This document shows positions 10,101-18,900 of a DNA stretch of 64,000 nt, piece by piece. A program made the position numbers and the translations under genes. This DNA comes from Nematocida homosporus (lineage: Eukaryota > Microsporidia), in the NCBI RefSeq assembly GCF_024244095.1, contig NW_026250680.1:46816-110815 (forward strand), given 5' to 3'. Within the stretch, counting starts at the first letter, position 1. Each line of letters starts with the position of its first letter. Under the pieces are notes generated by a model. It did no database searches. It was not told where the DNA came from and saw only the letters and a program-made list of their open reading frames with translations.

Positions 10101-10973
10101 AACAAACTCTTCTCGTAACACAATTAGTCCTGACGGTACTTTAGCTCGTAAGACCGATAAGAGCAAAGAAACTATCTCGCCATCATCAGATACAATATTC
10201 TTGATAATCTGTAAAAACAACTGTAAAGATACTGAAACAATCTGCAACCTCGTCTGCTCCAATTTCGGCACTAAAAAGTCCACCATTAATCCGACCATAT
10301 CTGCTAACGCCTTCTGCTGGAATCCAGCTGCACCATCTGATACACAGGTATAGAGCAGCTCAAATCCAAACAGATTGTTCTTCTTCGCACAATCAATGGC
10401 TATCTCCAAAATCTCCTTACAGTCCTGAACAGCTATTTCCCGTGCCTGGCCTTGTAGAATACTCGGCCGTTCAAATACGTTAGCTACTAAATGGAAAATA
10501 ATCACCTTAGTCGTACTAATCAACTGATTACGCGATGTCTCAACTAACAAAATTCCAATTTTGAACAAATGCATTAGGTTTCTACCTCGGACTAGCACTG
10601 GATTTTGAACTAAAGGCAAAAGCATCTGTAAAACCCGCAAGCGCACTTCAGGATAGTTCTCAATGTTCTTTTCAAATCCCTCCAGAATATGAGGAATGAA
10701 TTCTGAACTTATAGCACTCCAAGTTATCATCTTATGAATCACAGCTAAACAAGGTAAGAACGAACGGTTCTTCACTCCTAGTTCCTGTAATGCTCTAATA
10801 AACGGCATTCCTATCTGGTGGTGATTGTGCACATATTCTGGAAACTTCTCTTCTTCCATCTGATAATTCATAATCGCGGCCATAGCTTCCTCGGCCTCTT
10901 TTTTCAGTACACTTCCCTTTGGCACCTTTTCCCGCAACAGCATGTCAAGTGCCTCTTTCATCTCTGGTCGCAT
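7134..10973 (-). CDS. MON2: Mon2-like large HEAT-repeat Golgi/endosome trafficking protein
   Basis: A 1,279-residue helical-repeat protein (yeast Mon2 about 1,636). Mon2 is related to the Sec7/BIG Arf exchange factors but lacks the Sec7 domain, and works in late-Golgi to endosome traffic. Residues about 105-165 (EVRLRVLQMLLPLVQNPVL...) match the DCB region of the Mon2/BIG family. Near residue 600, HPIRQEVLNSLSIGVRSSGE resembles the family's HDS segment. No Sec7 catalytic block is visible, which favours Mon2 over BIG. An Asn/Gln/Pro/Thr-rich run near residues 1076-1108 is encoded by a short DNA repeat. The start was moved from TTG at 10982 to ATG at 10973. Other Sec7-family HEAT proteins remain possible. 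Confidence 0.7.
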   Translation of the reverse strand: MRPEMKEALDMLLREKVPKGSVLKKEAEEAMAAIMNYQMEEEKFPEYVHNHHQIGMPFIRALQELGVKNRSFLPCLAVIHKMITWSAISSEFIPHILEGFEKNIENYPEVRLRVLQMLLPLVQNPVLVRGRNLMHLFKIGILLVETSRNQLISTTKVIIFHLVANVFERPSILQGQAREIAVQDCKEILEIAIDCAKKNNLFGFELLYTCVSDGAAGFQQKALADMVGLMVDFLVPKLEQTRLQIVSVSLQLFLQIIKNIVSDDGEIVSLLLSVLRAKVPSGLIVLREEFVYKLPTRVAFLSLSSSAELADIMFAPSQTIDVTSITPINMFYLDQMARTEIPEDSKHMVSLAFFHIVRAATAISQCSDKKDEQTQIISLFIPYFIRFLQKLVELPQIKEEEVVAIELKKSLAILIQMATQKSLTVMNTLLLEGYQMAQKNPAVFYSLLANLTDEHKEKVTVWPAFFLLTATVQKTHPELGSWEELMGLLTAFQDVDLQRAIEGAGKSEALAPEKYADLFLSLAGRGDCLKKEFTILIEHVFQNQQMLDNIDSSVALIASFFSAYFSEKRSATMHKIVLSHIMHVFMADYNNEHAHPIRQEVLNSLSIGVRSSGETLYQAWTCIYDILIASMQSPLLSGMVFDIIQVVTDRLLYALPEETLVTTVQILGICCLTKKDNNISFRALQCIRELTEFVLTKKITAKVRKDVWHAVMCLLCSVIYDGRDDVRDSAIVQLFESIYLCKKHGHLEWAPLVQVFLRRVLGAAVYTKDREIYTGEYEDPTSEEAEETELNNDQCPCQNLGACAIESYETAEKESYQRSLESTKGILLAISALVFENFSELKKASGFYPLWVLFTKILVRFSRDPEMEVTVIYALRNGIPCINDPIYKKHFFLTVCDICTLSVQPSSPLEALMQMLKITYRAIDKSATPEDKKAYFLGITSLLAQNCPNTGQTLTFLEYEAISALDETGSSCTATVRVDTQLKWLRLFIVSTPKLSSYFAMHIMNALSKELIGSPLAQTIHRKAISVLIMFQSQKRTVPTCWAEAKKTLQAIFQIEAKPNAETQLVWASREILGLPNNQPNQPNQTNQTPTQPNQTPTQPNQTPTRNRNILRALSDNHNYTKAIREEETEMCEYIGFLENISLTISKSYLLDLYRLLVETWFHALDNQLFALYLTITRTLCTLIHARKDLSKESIQWLQTILSQYNIQIRTKRTAYSRFQREAITYILQEIKHQRLGSLSIQPLLKELVLCASSDDTTISAISLDILHDALSRPAKHTH
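7668..7745. repeat. In-frame tandem repeat inside the Mon2-like gene
   Basis: Degenerate copies of a GGTTGAGTTGGTGTTTGATTA-like unit encode alternating QPNQT/TPTQPNQ residues. It resembles the intergenic repeat words of this genome, so the low-complexity protein segment may have grown by the same slippage. Confidence 0.7.
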
Positions 10974-11408
10974 ACAATGCAAATATTATGCAAACATAAG
11001 ACTATTAAAATCGGGCGATCAATAGTGATAGCAGACTCTTAGACGGCTGAAATACTTCAACCCATAAATATATCCCCAATCATATCACGGCTTACTATCT
11101 AGACTTTATCTCACTGACTCTTTATTATACCACTAGTTCAATCCAAACCAATTCAATTTCACTAATTCAATTTCAAATTAAATCAACCCACACTATCTTC
11201 TGTTTATGTTAGGTTACGTTTTGATTAAGTTATGCTTTGGTTCGGGTGGATTGAGTTATGTTTTGATTGGTGTTGATTGAGTTATGTTGTTGGCTTGTGT
11301 AATTTAATGTAGTTATGTTGTGATGCTGTTCTATCAACTGATATTAAACACACTACTAACACAAACATGTTCTAAAGTAACACAACACAATATAACAAAT
11401 CAATGGTT
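10974..11408. other. Intergenic, 435 bases
   Basis: It lies between Mon2 (5' side) and Rpc11 (3' side), both on the minus strand. It has A+C-rich, then G+T-rich (11200-11300), then A+C-rich blocks. No gene or RNA seen. Confidence 0.65.
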
Positions 11409-11714
11409 TTATTCGCGCCAGGCATACTTACAGGCAACACAAGTATTAAAGATGGTCATCGGCTCATCTGCACTTCTGGTTTGCATCTGATAGAAGTAGG
11501 CTTTGCCTTCCGAACATTGCGGACATATAACAGCTCGCTCCGGCAGTTCTCGAGGTTTAACAGCCATTTCTTCAGATCGTGGTGTTAATGGAACTTTGAC
11601 CCGATAGATCCCCTTGATTTCCTGATGGTACTTGCACTCATCACAAGTAAACCGAGTATTCCCATTGCATATCTCAATGCTTAATGAATTGAAGCAACGA
11701 TTACAGAATGCCAT
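11409..11714 (-). CDS. RPC11: RNA polymerase III subunit C11 (Rpc11/POLR3K)
   Basis: A 101-residue protein, the usual size of this small Pol III subunit, which drives RNA cleavage and helps termination and reinitiation. The N-terminal zinc ribbon uses CNRC and CDEC. The TFIIS-like C-terminal ribbon uses CPQC and CVACKYAW. Between the latter lies RSADEPMT, whose Asp-Glu pair forms the catalytic hairpin that reaches the polymerase active site. All elements are intact. Its ATG overlaps the end of the upstream Arl2 gene by 14 bases in another frame on the same strand, so both may share a transcript. Confidence 0.93.
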   Translation of the reverse strand: MAFCNRCFNSLSIEICNGNTRFTCDECKYHQEIKGIYRVKVPLTPRSEEMAVKPRELPERAVICPQCSEGKAYFYQMQTRSADEPMTIFNTCVACKYAWRE

Positions 11715-12339
11715 TTTCTGCTGATTTTTCGAAAATTGTCTCTAATAGGGTAGTAAACAACCTCACTACATTCTTGCCACTCTTAGCCGAAGTATGCACA
11801 ATCGGAATTACCCGACTTTCCTTTGACTTACTCACTCCTAAATTTTGACTTACCTTCAACTTATTGATTTCCGTAATAAAATCAAAACCAACTGCTTGTT
11901 CAACTGGAAAAACAGATACATCCACTGTCTTATCTAACTCTTCCCCAACTAAATCCGATTTATTAGCTGCACAAATAAACGAACTATTAGCTAAGGTTGG
12001 ATGACTTACTGTAGCCTCTAAAACAGCCATATAATCCGTACTTCCCCCATTATCATAAACAAAAATCACACCATCAGCCCCTGCATAGTACGTATCCCAA
12101 TACGCCCGAATTGAACTTTGTCCGCCCATATCTAAGATCTCTAAAATACACTCTTCACCCTTAATTTTAACATGTTTCGTGATAATTTGATAGCCAAAAG
12201 TCGGCGAAATATGTGAAATCTCTTCTCCCAGATAAGCACGCAAAAGAGTAGTCTTCCCAGCATTGTCTAGACCAAGAATAATCACCTTAATACGCCTCTC
12301 CTGCTTAAGAATCCTCTTAACAAGCACTGTCAGATTCAT
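11701..12339 (-). CDS. ARL2: Arl2-like small GTPase (Cin4/Arl2)
   Basis: A 212-residue Arf-family GTPase; Arl2/Cin4 regulates tubulin folding cofactors and microtubules. The N-terminus MNLTVLVKRILKQERRIKVIILGLDNAGKTT closely follows Arl2, with the P-loop at residues 23-31. Switch I is SPTFGY and switch II is DMGGQSSIRAYW (DVGGQ is usual). The base-binding motif is NKSD instead of NKQD. Glycine 2 is absent, which fits Arl2, a protein not normally myristoylated. An insert of about 15 residues precedes the last strand, making it longer than human Arl2 (184). It lies divergent from Sir2 with 32 bases between starts and overlaps Rpc11 at its 3' end. Confidence 0.85.
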   Translation of the reverse strand: MNLTVLVKRILKQERRIKVIILGLDNAGKTTLLRAYLGEEISHISPTFGYQIITKHVKIKGEECILEILDMGGQSSIRAYWDTYYAGADGVIFVYDNGGSTDYMAVLEATVSHPTLANSSFICAANKSDLVGEELDKTVDVSVFPVEQAVGFDFITEINKLKVSQNLGVSKSKESRVIPIVHTSAKSGKNVVRLFTTLLETIFEKSAENGIL

Positions 12340-12371
12340 ACAATTTTATAATTTCTTTGCTTTTTCCAACC

Positions 12372-13343
12372 ATGAAGACTCTTAGTGCCCAAAGTTCTTC
12401 TCTTTATATCAAATTGGCCTTTTTGATAAGAAAAGGTCATACATCTGTAATTACAGGGGCTGGTATATCTACATCAGGAGGTATCCCTGATTTTAGGTCT
12501 AGTACAGGTATATTTAAAGATATCAAAAACAAACATGGTTATAATGGTGAACAGATTTTCACTTTTGGCGTCGTTCATTCTTGTGATAAGGCTTTCCAAA
12601 TCTTCATTCAACTAATCTGCAGTCTCAAAGATAAAGTCGAACAGGTCCAACCCACCCCTACCCATCGGATGCTAGCTTATATTCAGAAGAGATACAAATT
12701 CAGTCTTTATACTCAAAACATCGATGGTATTGAAAAGAAAGCCGGCATTGAAAAAGACCTTATCTATCTTCATGGCAATTTAGAAACTCTTATCTGCTCA
12801 CATTGTCATCATCATGTTGAGTACACTTTGGATCAAAATCAACTCTTACAATCAAAAACAATCATTGAATGTCCCAACTGTATTCAGCGCAAGACCGAAC
12901 GACAGAAACTGAACAAAAGACCTACGCCTATTGGTAAACTTATGCCTAATATTGTCCTTTATGGTGATAAGACTGAAGAAATGTCCTTACTTAAACGAGT
13001 GCATTACGACCAACAGACCGATGTCTTACTGGTAATGGGAACTAGTTTAAAGGTTTATGGAGTCAAAAATCTTGTGAAAGAGATAAGCCGACAGGCCTCT
13101 AAAAACAATGGAGTTAAGGTTTATATCGGTCGAGAAGCACCTCCTAAGATTATGCAGCCCTTTTTTGATTATTGGATTGAAGGTGATTGCGATACGTTTT
13201 CATCAGTCTTACTAGAAACTCTGCAGGGCAAACACTTGCTTAAAGAGTTACAGAAAGCATCACAAAACAGATATGAAGAATTACTAGCTTCTTTCCGTCG
13301 CTTATCTTTAGATACATCGTTTAGAACTAATCATACCAAGTAA
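12372..13343 (+). CDS. Sir2-family NAD-dependent protein deacetylase
   Basis: A 323-residue sirtuin core. NAD-binding motifs VITGAGISTSGGIPDFRS (about residues 30-47) and TQNID are intact, the catalytic histidine is in YLHGN, and the structural zinc is held by CSHC and CPNC. A later VMGTSLKVYGVKNLVK is also typical. It resembles class I sirtuins (Hst2/Sirt2-like) and has little beyond the catalytic core. It should remove acetyl groups from histones or other proteins. The start was moved from TTG to ATG at 12372. The stop is only 6 bases before the CAF-1 subunit gene, another chromatin factor, on the same strand. Confidence 0.93.
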   Translation: MKTLSAQSSSLYIKLAFLIRKGHTSVITGAGISTSGGIPDFRSSTGIFKDIKNKHGYNGEQIFTFGVVHSCDKAFQIFIQLICSLKDKVEQVQPTPTHRMLAYIQKRYKFSLYTQNIDGIEKKAGIEKDLIYLHGNLETLICSHCHHHVEYTLDQNQLLQSKTIIECPNCIQRKTERQKLNKRPTPIGKLMPNIVLYGDKTEEMSLLKRVHYDQQTDVLLVMGTSLKVYGVKNLVKEISRQASKNNGVKVYIGREAPPKIMQPFFDYWIEGDCDTFSSVLLETLQGKHLLKELQKASQNRYEELLASFRRLSLDTSFRTNHTK

Positions 13344-13349
13344 ATTTTT

Positions 13350-14369
13350 ATGTACAACTTGCGATTCACAGCCTCTACGTTGAAACTCTTGCTTGATTTT
13401 AAGCAATCTAGTGCTCTTTACCCTTCTAGTGAGCTTATGCTTCTTTTTGCTGATCTTTTGGTTGTTTCTGAGCAAATAGAGATTGAAAGGTTTCTGGCCT
13501 TACATGCCTATGAGTATTTCTATGCTGGGAAGCGTTTGCGTCCTTCTCTAGTTGATTTCCAGGCCTGGGTGCATATTTGGACTGAAACAACTGATCCACA
13601 AATTATTAAGGTAGAAATAGTAGATTCAGCTGGTTTATCCCTTTGGAGTGCTTATGTAATAGCTGTAGCAAGAGAAGTCTTGGAGCGGAAGAGTCTTTCT
13701 TATCGGTTTCGTTTGAAATTCCCTAAGTATCTGAAAAGTGAGTGGCTTAAATCGACTGACTCAACTGGCTTGAAGACAAAATCTAGTTCTAAGCACTTGT
13801 CTGTACTGATTGCAGCTGATTTAGTTGGAGCAGAAGAAGAAGTTGCTGATAAGGATGAAAGTGAGACTAGTTTGGAAATTAAACCGAAAAAAGATAGTGC
13901 CGGCTTACTGGCCTTTGCTCAGAAACGAGCAGCTACTGTTTTAGAGACTAGTAGTAAGAAAGTTCGATTCTTGCCGCCCGGTCGTATGTATAAGCACCAG
14001 AAGACTTTCCGGGTTGGTGCTGATGTATCTACTCCTGTTCGGATGGTCTTCTATAAACATCATGGCCAAGTACGACCCTCTTACTATGGAGTGAAGAAGA
14101 TGGGGCCGGTCTTTCCTAGAACGAGATGTTCAGTAAAGAAGATCTTGCCGGATGAGGAGTATCTCTATGATTCGGATGAAGAATGGGTAGAAGGTGATGG
14201 TGAAAGTATTGGGGAAGAGTCGTTTGAAAGTGATGAGGATGAAGATGAAGATGCTGGCTGGATTGAACCGGATAATACTAATGAAGCTTTATTTCGACGT
14301 GGCCAACTACCACGGATTGACTATCCTGTTTGTCAAGAGTATCCCTTGGATGAAGCTTGTGCCGACTAA
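13350..14369 (+). CDS. CAF-1 chromatin assembly factor large subunit (Cac1/p150-like)
   Basis: A 339-residue protein. The segment from about residue 225 (STPVRMVFYKHHGQVRPSYYG, then LPDEEYLYDSDEEW, then an Asp/Glu-rich run) matches the signature of CAF-1 subunit A, where F-x-E-N-x-RPAYWG is followed by L-x-Y-E-x-DSDEEWEEEE. This subunit deposits H3-H4 behind the replication fork. The usual long KER coiled coil and PCNA motif are not obvious, so the protein is about half of yeast Cac1. Residues 1-125 match nothing I recognise. It lies 6 bases downstream of Sir2, suggesting co-expression or read-through. Confidence 0.72.
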   Translation: MYNLRFTASTLKLLLDFKQSSALYPSSELMLLFADLLVVSEQIEIERFLALHAYEYFYAGKRLRPSLVDFQAWVHIWTETTDPQIIKVEIVDSAGLSLWSAYVIAVAREVLERKSLSYRFRLKFPKYLKSEWLKSTDSTGLKTKSSSKHLSVLIAADLVGAEEEVADKDESETSLEIKPKKDSAGLLAFAQKRAATVLETSSKKVRFLPPGRMYKHQKTFRVGADVSTPVRMVFYKHHGQVRPSYYGVKKMGPVFPRTRCSVKKILPDEEYLYDSDEEWVEGDGESIGEESFESDEDEDEDAGWIEPDNTNEALFRRGQLPRIDYPVCQEYPLDEACAD

Positions 14370-14756
14370 TTAGTATTGAGTTGAGTTGGGTTTGGTTTAG
14401 TTGGTATTGAGTTGTGTTTAGTTTAGTTATTGTGTTGAGTTGAATTGGGTTGTGTTTAGTTATTGAGTTGTGTTTAGTTTGGTTGTTGAGTTGCTATCTT
14501 ATTGAGTTGGTATCTTATCTAGTAATGGATGTAGTAAGAAATAAACATTGTAGTTTTCATGTTAGATTGTTTTGGGTTAGATTGGCTGGGGTTGGGTGTT
14601 TGCTTTGCTTGGGATTGAGTGGGATATTGGCTGTAATCTGGCTTGGCTTAAATCATTCTAGGCTTGGGATAATAGTAGTCTGGAAACTCATGCTTTGATA
14701 GCGATTAAAAAAGATATAAATTCAACCTAAAGCTATCTCTATCTACAAAAGAACGA
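14370..14756. other. Intergenic, G+T-rich repeat
   Basis: Positions 14372-14520 are built from GTTGAGTTG, GTTTAGTT and TTGGTATTGAG words following the CAF-1 stop. The remainder holds only the doubtful small frame at 14525. Confidence 0.65.
14525..14698 (+). CDS. Doubtful small membrane-protein reading frame
   Basis: A 57-residue frame with one hydrophobic segment (LAGVGCLLCLGLSGILAVIWLGL). It begins at an ATG just after a G+T-rich intergenic repeat and ends 58 bases before the gag-like frame. G+T-rich DNA naturally encodes Leu/Val/Gly/Trp, so the hydrophobic segment may be accidental. No relative recognised. Confidence 0.2.
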   Translation: MDVVRNKHCSFHVRLFWVRLAGVGCLLCLGLSGILAVIWLGLNHSRLGIIVVWKLML

Positions 14757-15245
14757 ATGAAGTACTGGAAGCATTTCAAGTCTATGTTGAAAAAGATTGG
14801 AGTCTTATCTGTGGTAGTAGAGAAACAAAAACTAGCACATGGTAAACCTCGATGCTCATCTAGATTGTCCTTGGAAAGTTTAGATAACCTGGAGTATATC
14901 GAGGCATCCACAAAAAAAGAAGACCATCTTGCGGGATTGTCTGGGTCTGACCGGCCTGTAGGGGCACTTTGGGCGGATGATACGCCTATTTCGATAGTGT
15001 TTCAACGAATAGAGCAAGCATTTTATACTGATGCGGAAAGAATAGAGTGCTTTAAAAAGCATGCTTCACCTGATATTATCAAATGGTGGATTGGCCTTTG
15101 TATTAAGCCTAGTAGCTGGGAGAGCTTTAAAACCTGGCTGACTGAGGATCTTGATAGTCTGCAAGAGATTCGGGCTAAACAAAAGGCCGACTTGAAACCG
15201 GAAGACTCTAATCAAGGCTTTGCTGAGCGCCAACGCTATCTTTGA
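14757..15245 (+). CDS. Retrotransposon gag-like protein, probably a relic or domesticated fragment
   Basis: A 162-residue frame. Residues about 90-130 (SIVFQRIEQAFYTDAERIECFKKHASPDIIKWWIGLC, then SSWESFKTWLTEDL) follow the pattern of the Ty3/gypsy-type gag core, where a helix ending in A-x-x-WW is followed by W-x-x-F-x-x-x-[FL]. No zinc knuckle, protease, reverse transcriptase or LTR is visible in the roughly 700 bases downstream, so a complete element is absent. It could be a decayed insertion or a host gene derived from gag. The match is by pattern only; the first 80 residues are unrecognised. Confidence 0.45.
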   Translation: MKYWKHFKSMLKKIGVLSVVVEKQKLAHGKPRCSSRLSLESLDNLEYIEASTKKEDHLAGLSGSDRPVGALWADDTPISIVFQRIEQAFYTDAERIECFKKHASPDIIKWWIGLCIKPSSWESFKTWLTEDLDSLQEIRAKQKADLKPEDSNQGFAERQRYL

Positions 15246-15931
15246 TGGGAATATCCGCCTTTTAGGTATTAAATCGAAGTAGAGCATTTTTACTTGGCCA
15301 GTCCTTATCAAAGTTGTTACTTTTGGACTGGGATTAGTATTAAGTTGGTTGGTATCATAATGGGCTGGTCTTGAGTTAGTATTGGAATCAACGAGTTACG
15401 ATTTAATCCACTTGTGTGGCTATCAAATAAATGTGAAGGTTTAGTACTAGGTTTGTGTGTCTTCGGCTTGCATTAAATGGTGGTAAGATGGATTAAGATT
15501 GATATTAGATTAAGATAAGATAGTTAGTGAAGTTCAACTTTCCATAATATACTTCTTATGCTATCTAACATACTGTTTATGAGGGTTTGGTTTGATTTAG
15601 GCTTAATTGGTTGTTTAGTTGGAGTAATACAATCATTGTGATCTAGTAATAAAGTATTCTGGTTTCTGGCTGGACCAGTCGAGTTATTGTAGTTTGTTTC
15701 TAGTTCAGACTTAAATTCAATTCTAATCCTACAGAATTTGGAAATGAAGGGATAGTGTTGGTTTTTTGGAAATTTAGTGATACTCTATTAGTGATACTGT
15801 AATTTGTAAACCTATGATATTGTGAGATTAAGTTAATTGTAGATATGTCTAGTTGAGTAGATAGAGAATACAATGTAATGAAGGCTTCAAGTGGCTTGTA
15901 TATATGTTAACTCGGTTTATTTATCTTAGAC
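15246..15931. other. Intergenic, 686 bases, nothing recognised
   Basis: It lies between the gag-like frame and the 3' end of RING/LRR protein A. AT-rich with scattered GTTAGTATT words. I find no continuation of a retroelement, no tRNA boxes and no long frame. Confidence 0.6.
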
Positions 15932-18900
15932 TTAGATGACGTAAAGTTGGTGAGGGTCATCATATGTTGCTTTTCTGCCAAGCTCCGTAGAAAGGTCTAT
16001 TATGTCGTTATAAGCTATGTAAAAATAGATGTAGCCATCATGACATGCTAGATCTTTGAGATATTGGCAGTTGATAGAGAGCGGGTTAGTATTGATATTG
16101 TCCTGGAGAACAACAAAATTAGATAGCGGAACACCGACAAGATAGTGGATGTCTAGATACACACCTTCTTCTCGGCATTCAGGACAATTCTTGCTCGGCC
16201 ATTCATCAAACCAGTTAACTGCGCACCTATCACAAAAAGTGTGACCACACTTGAAGTAGCAAAGAGTTGTGAATTTGGTTTCTGGGACAGTAGACTCGTT
16301 ACGGGGTTTCTTGGCACTTGGTTCACCATCTGCATCATCTTTGTTTTCTTCGTCTTTGAGACACTTATCACCATCTACATCATCAACAGTTGACACAAAT
16401 AGTTTATCGTAACAAATTGAACACTCAATATTCTTCTTAGTCTTTTGGTTAGTCAATAGATGCTTTTTGATCATTTCAAGTGAAGCTTTGGTGCCCATGT
16501 TTGTTGGGACTAGTGTCTTAAGCTGCTCGCCTTGAGAAAAGAGTCGGGATAGAGTTGCATGTGATACGGCTGTGAACTCAGGGCGTAGGTTGGTGGCAGT
16601 GGCCAGGAGACTAATGTGATACGGTCGAATTATTAGTTCAATATATGTGTGTGGTCTTGAACTTATATCCTCTATTTGAATGCTAGTGAGTTTATCTAAT
16701 CCACGAATACAATAATCACGTGAAGCTATCGCATGATGGTCGTTAGCTGATAATTCAAGATTGCATAGTTGTAAGATAGTCAGATCTGTAAATCGGCAAG
16801 ACACCCAGCGGATAATAGTTGCGAGGTCTGTCTCAGTTAATGTCTGGCCGTTAGAAAAGAGCATAACCAGCTTCTCGACGGAGTTTTTCTGGATAGAATA
16901 CTCTTGGGGCTCGAGGGTTTGTCCCTGGTTGGATTGATTTAAGAGCATAGCTTGGCAATTGGCAAAGTCGGCATTCAGAGCAACTACGGTAACACTAGAG
17001 AGTATAAACTCTTTCTTACACAACCCAATCAGACTAGGGGCTGTCGACCAGGCGATGTAAATTTCAAATGGCATGCCCATAGGAATAATTCCGTAACTCC
17101 AGAGATTGTGCAAGGCTTCATAATGCAATTCAAAGAGGGATTCTTCTAATTGCAGAGACAGTTTGTGCAGGCCAAGAGATTCAATTGATTTTCCCTCTCT
17201 CTGATTCTCCTCTATGTATCTGAATAGTGAGAACTCTTCAGACTCGGCTGGTTTCTTATAATTCACGAGCTCGTTTAGGTCGCTGCAATCATCTATCACT
17301 AGGGTTTTAATCAAACTCAGCTCAGGAAGAGTAAGAACTTGAACAACAGCAAGATTGGCGAAAGACTGGTTCAAAATATGTACTTCCGTTGGCTCAGTAA
17401 AGATGTAGTTTCCTAACATCCAATAGAGAATTTGAGGGTCAACATTGTCTAGAAATAAACAATCGACGCTGATAAGGAGCTTCTCAGTACCGTTGGCATT
17501 GGTTTTGAAAGTATTTAGATCAAAATTAGTGGTGGTTTGGTGTTGGCCATGAACATTCCAAATCCTAATGCATTGGGCAGTGATATTGTGAAATAAAGAC
17601 AGCAGTTTCCCAACGAGGATGTTGACCTCTTCTGGACGCGGGTCTTCGCCTTCTGTAATCGAGATCTCGGTGTAGCGTATATTCTGGCAGAAGCACATAC
17701 AGTTTTGGGATATATATTCATGAATAAGGCGGCCTAATCTAGCATGATCTAGGCAAATCTCGACTGTACCTTGAACTTCCAAATCGATGCCGTTAATATC
17801 TGTGCCATTGCATGTAATGGTTTCATCGACTTCATCTGGCATATTTGGCAAAGCCCCAATCGAGCAAAGCAGGGTTAAAGTGGCATGTAAGTCGGTCCGG
17901 CCTCCCTTATAGTAGAGCTGGACATCATCGACTCTGATACCATATTTGATAAAAGTATCTGGATTGTAGAATTCGTGGTATTGTTCCACAGGGCCGCATG
18001 GCATATTAGAGTTGATTTGAGAAAGGATGATAGTGGCAAAGACACGAGGCTTATCTGGCATCGACATTCTATCGGCCTTGATCATTGCTTGAAGAGACTT
18101 TAATTCAACAACAAGACCCATAATAGTGTGAACACGAATATCCGACCCGTTGTTGACAGCTAAATATAGAAGAGTGTCCCAGTCTGCCTTTAATACTATT
18201 TGTGTATGTTTATCAATAGCATTTTCAAGACCAGATAGCGTTACTTTTGCGTCACCCGCTTCGCTAATATCAATCGCATTGCATATATAAGGCAATGTTT
18301 GAAGAACTCGCAGATCAATATTAACAGATTTAGGCAACTGGGCAAAGCCAAGAGAATAGTCATTGGTTAGCCGAAGCTGACTAAGAAGGTGGACATCATG
18401 AACTGCATTACTTAATAAGCGAACTGTCGTCAATGGCCGCCATAAGAAAATCCCACTAGTTATCAAACTCGGAAGTCTCCCATCCAGTTCACCACAAAGA
18501 TCAAGTGTATTATTATGCCCATAAGCAGCATGTTCAATTGTATTCAGTGCTTCTCTCTTACAGGCCTCTAAATCGACCAGACTAGTATATTCCAGGCGTT
18601 CCAAAGAAATAGACGCACAAAGGGTTGTCATGCAACAATCAAGCACATTATAGACTCGATTTAGAATTAGTTGATTTATCTGATGAAGTTCTGGGTTTGC
18701 CGGCTTCCAAAGGACATAACAATACATTGTCTTGATAATAGCAATCTTTCTTAACTCATTCAAAGCCTCCATAGCCGCATCTGCATTTTCATATACTGGT
18801 GCTGTAAACTGAAGCTTCTTCAAACCAGCATACCTTACAACATAAAGAGGTGGATTAGTTCCTATCGAGTTGTGCGCAGCAGCAGGTTCTGACAACCGAA

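Noticed and set aside
14757..15931. A complete retrotransposon following the gag-like frame
   Set aside because: No reverse transcriptase, protease, integrase or flanking direct repeats are visible in the following 690 bases.
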